Shown here in pieces: positions 5,506-6,324 of a stretch of 6,324 bases of DNA. Under the pieces are notes generated by a model, which ran no database searches, was not told the origin of the DNA, and saw only the letters and a list, made by a program, of their open reading frames with translations. Numbering within the stretch: position 1 is the stretch's first letter; every line of letters starts with the position of its first letter. This stretch comes from Trebonia sp. (GTDB lineage: Bacteria > Actinomycetota > Actinomycetes > Streptosporangiales > Streptosporangiaceae): NCBI GenBank assembly GCA_030043595.1, contig JASHXJ010000455.1, positions 1-6,324 of the forward strand, read 5' to 3'. Both the position numbers and the translations under genes were made by a program.

Positions 5506-5511
5506 AGTAAC

Positions 5512-5540
5512 AAGATATATCGCGTTCTGTCTGAAGTCCA
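5512..5540 (-). promoter_or_regulatory. Possible promoter of the repeat-protein gene
   Basis: In an AT-rich island (5506-5533) the - strand shows TGGACT (5540-5535), a 17-base spacer, and TATCTT (5517-5512), each 4 of 6 to the vegetative consensus. The implied transcript start falls close to the ribosome binding site, leaving a very short leader, so the exact hexamers are uncertain. Confidence 0.25.
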
Positions 5541-5659
5541 GCCCGGGCAGCGAGGCGAGTGTGACGAGCGGAACACCGCACCGGGGGCATATCGTCACTG
5601 ACCATCACGTTGCTAGGCAGCGGATCCCGTATCCCACCGTTACGTACCTGATTGGTGCC

Positions 5660-6324
5660 ATGACCGCGTCCGTCCCCTCGCCATCCGCTTCCCCTGCCCG
5701 CGACGATTTCTCTACCCGCGACGACGCCGGTACTCACCCAGGTCTGCGGCCGCGGCTGCGGCTGGCCCTCATCCTTGTCGCCGGCTTCATGGTCGTCCTC
5801 GATTTCAGCATCGTCAACGTCGCGCTGCCATCGATCGAGCGCGAGCTCGGCGTGGGCACGTCCGTCGCGCAGTGGGTGGTCACGGGGTACGCGATCGCGT
5901 TCGGCGGCCTGCTGATCATCGGCGGGCGAGCGGCCGACCTGCTGGGCCGCCGCCGCATGTTCATCGCGGGCCTGATCGTCTTCTCGCTGGCCTCGCTGGC
6001 TGGCGGGCTGGCCAGCGACCCGGTGCTGCTGGTCGCCTCGCGCGTCGTCCAGGGCGCCGGCGCCGCGGTGGTGGCCCCGGCCGCGTTCTCGCTGATCACC
6101 ACCAGCTTCCCCGCGGACCCGCGGCGTGCCCGGGCGATCGGGCTGTACGGCTCCATCTCCGCGGTCGGCTTCGTCTCCGGGCAGGTGCTCGGCGGCGTGC
6201 TCGTGGAGTGGACGAGCTGGCGCTCGGTGTTCCTGGTGAACGTGCCGGTCGGCCTGGCCGCCGTCGTGCTGGCGCCGCGGGTCCTGGGCGGCCGCGCGCC
6301 TCGCGCCGTCGGCCGGGGAGCGCG
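5660..6324 (+). CDS. MFS transporter, DHA2 (EmrB/QacA-like) family, N-terminal part
   Basis: The gene runs off the right edge; 221 codons are visible of a family that usually has about 450-550 residues and 14 membrane segments. It encodes an inner-membrane, proton-driven exporter of the drug-efflux type. After a 34-residue polar N-terminus, TM1 carries LDFSIVNVALP (47-57, the DHA motif D1), followed by the loop motif A as GGRAADLLGRRR (88-99), motif B as RVVQGAGAA (128-136), and a motif C-like GQVLGG (174-179). WRSVFLVNVPVG (187-198) is typical of DHA2 proteins. The ATG at 5660 begins MTASVPSPSA; no good Shine-Dalgarno sequence precedes it (ATTGGTGCC), so leaderless or weak initiation is possible. 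No upstream in-frame ATG or GTG offers a clear alternative close by. Substrate unknown; antibiotics, dyes or a self-made metabolite are the usual cargo. Confidence 0.93.
   Translation, partial: MTASVPSPSASPARDDFSTRDDAGTHPGLRPRLRLALILVAGFMVVLDFSIVNVALPSIERELGVGTSVAQWVVTGYAIAFGGLLIIGGRAADLLGRRRMFIAGLIVFSLASLAGGLASDPVLLVASRVVQGAGAAVVAPAAFSLITTSFPADPRRARAIGLYGSISAVGFVSGQVLGGVLVEWTSWRSVFLVNVPVGLAAVVLAPRVLGGRAPRAVGRGA

Larger units (their letters stand above)
5495..5659. other. Divergent intergenic region between the repeat protein and the MFS gene
   Basis: This 165-bp stretch separates two divergent genes and must hold both promoters. It is less GC-rich than its surroundings near 5506-5533. Short palindromes GTCACTGAC (5594-5602) and TACGTA (5641-5646) are present but too short to call operators. 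No regulator gene is visible in the window. Confidence 0.5.

Noticed and set aside
4797..5507. 236-residue open frame on the + strand across the 48-bp repeats
   Set aside because: It also shows a repeat because the DNA repeats, but it has no good ribosome binding site and is Arg/Ser/Ala-rich; the - strand frame has AGGAGG at 5 bases and GC-ending codons.
5594..5602. GTCACTGAC as an operator for a regulator
   Set aside because: It is only a 4-bp half-site with no second copy and no regulator gene in view; expected by chance.
5734..6156. 140-residue open frame on the - strand opposite the MFS gene
   Set aside because: It lies fully inside the transporter coding region, is Ser/Arg/Pro-rich and has no motif.

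Overview
The window is high-GC DNA with coding third positions almost always G or C, and the gene content (a hopanoid-type ispH-hpnH pair, an actinobacterial RIO-type kinase, a DHA2-family exporter) points to a chromosomal piece of an actinomycete. I cannot place it at genus level from sequence alone.

Layout on the + strand: bases 1-408 are the 3' end of an ispH (lytB) gene, whose stop overlaps by one base the start of hpnH (408-1412), the radical-SAM adenosylhopene synthase. This is the edge of a hopanoid/isoprenoid operon: IspH supplies C5 isoprenoid diphosphates and HpnH adds the adenosyl side chain to hopene on the way to extended (C35) hopanoids. A 165-bp gap with several GC-rich hairpins follows. 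Next come an FtsX/MacB-type ABC permease with unusual glycine-rich extracytoplasmic tracts (1578-3158) and its ATPase (3186-3863), which together look like a two-gene exporter.

On the - strand, a RIO-family protein kinase (4830-3868) converges on the ABC ATPase with only 4 bp between stop codons. A perfect 12-bp inverted repeat just past the junction lies inside the kinase's last codons. Upstream of the kinase, on the same strand, is a gap of about 240 bp with two candidate small ORFs and a hairpin. Then comes a small unrecognised protein of 140 residues (5494-5072) built from 16-residue helical repeats encoded by exact tandem 48-bp DNA units.

After a 165-bp divergent intergenic region, a + strand MFS drug-efflux-type transporter (DHA2 family) starts at 5660 and runs off the window. 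I see no complete novel defence or mobile system. The most unusual items are the 48-bp repeat gene with its neighbouring small ORFs, the glycine-rich ABC permease beside a hopanoid operon, and the hairpin arrangements at gene ends.
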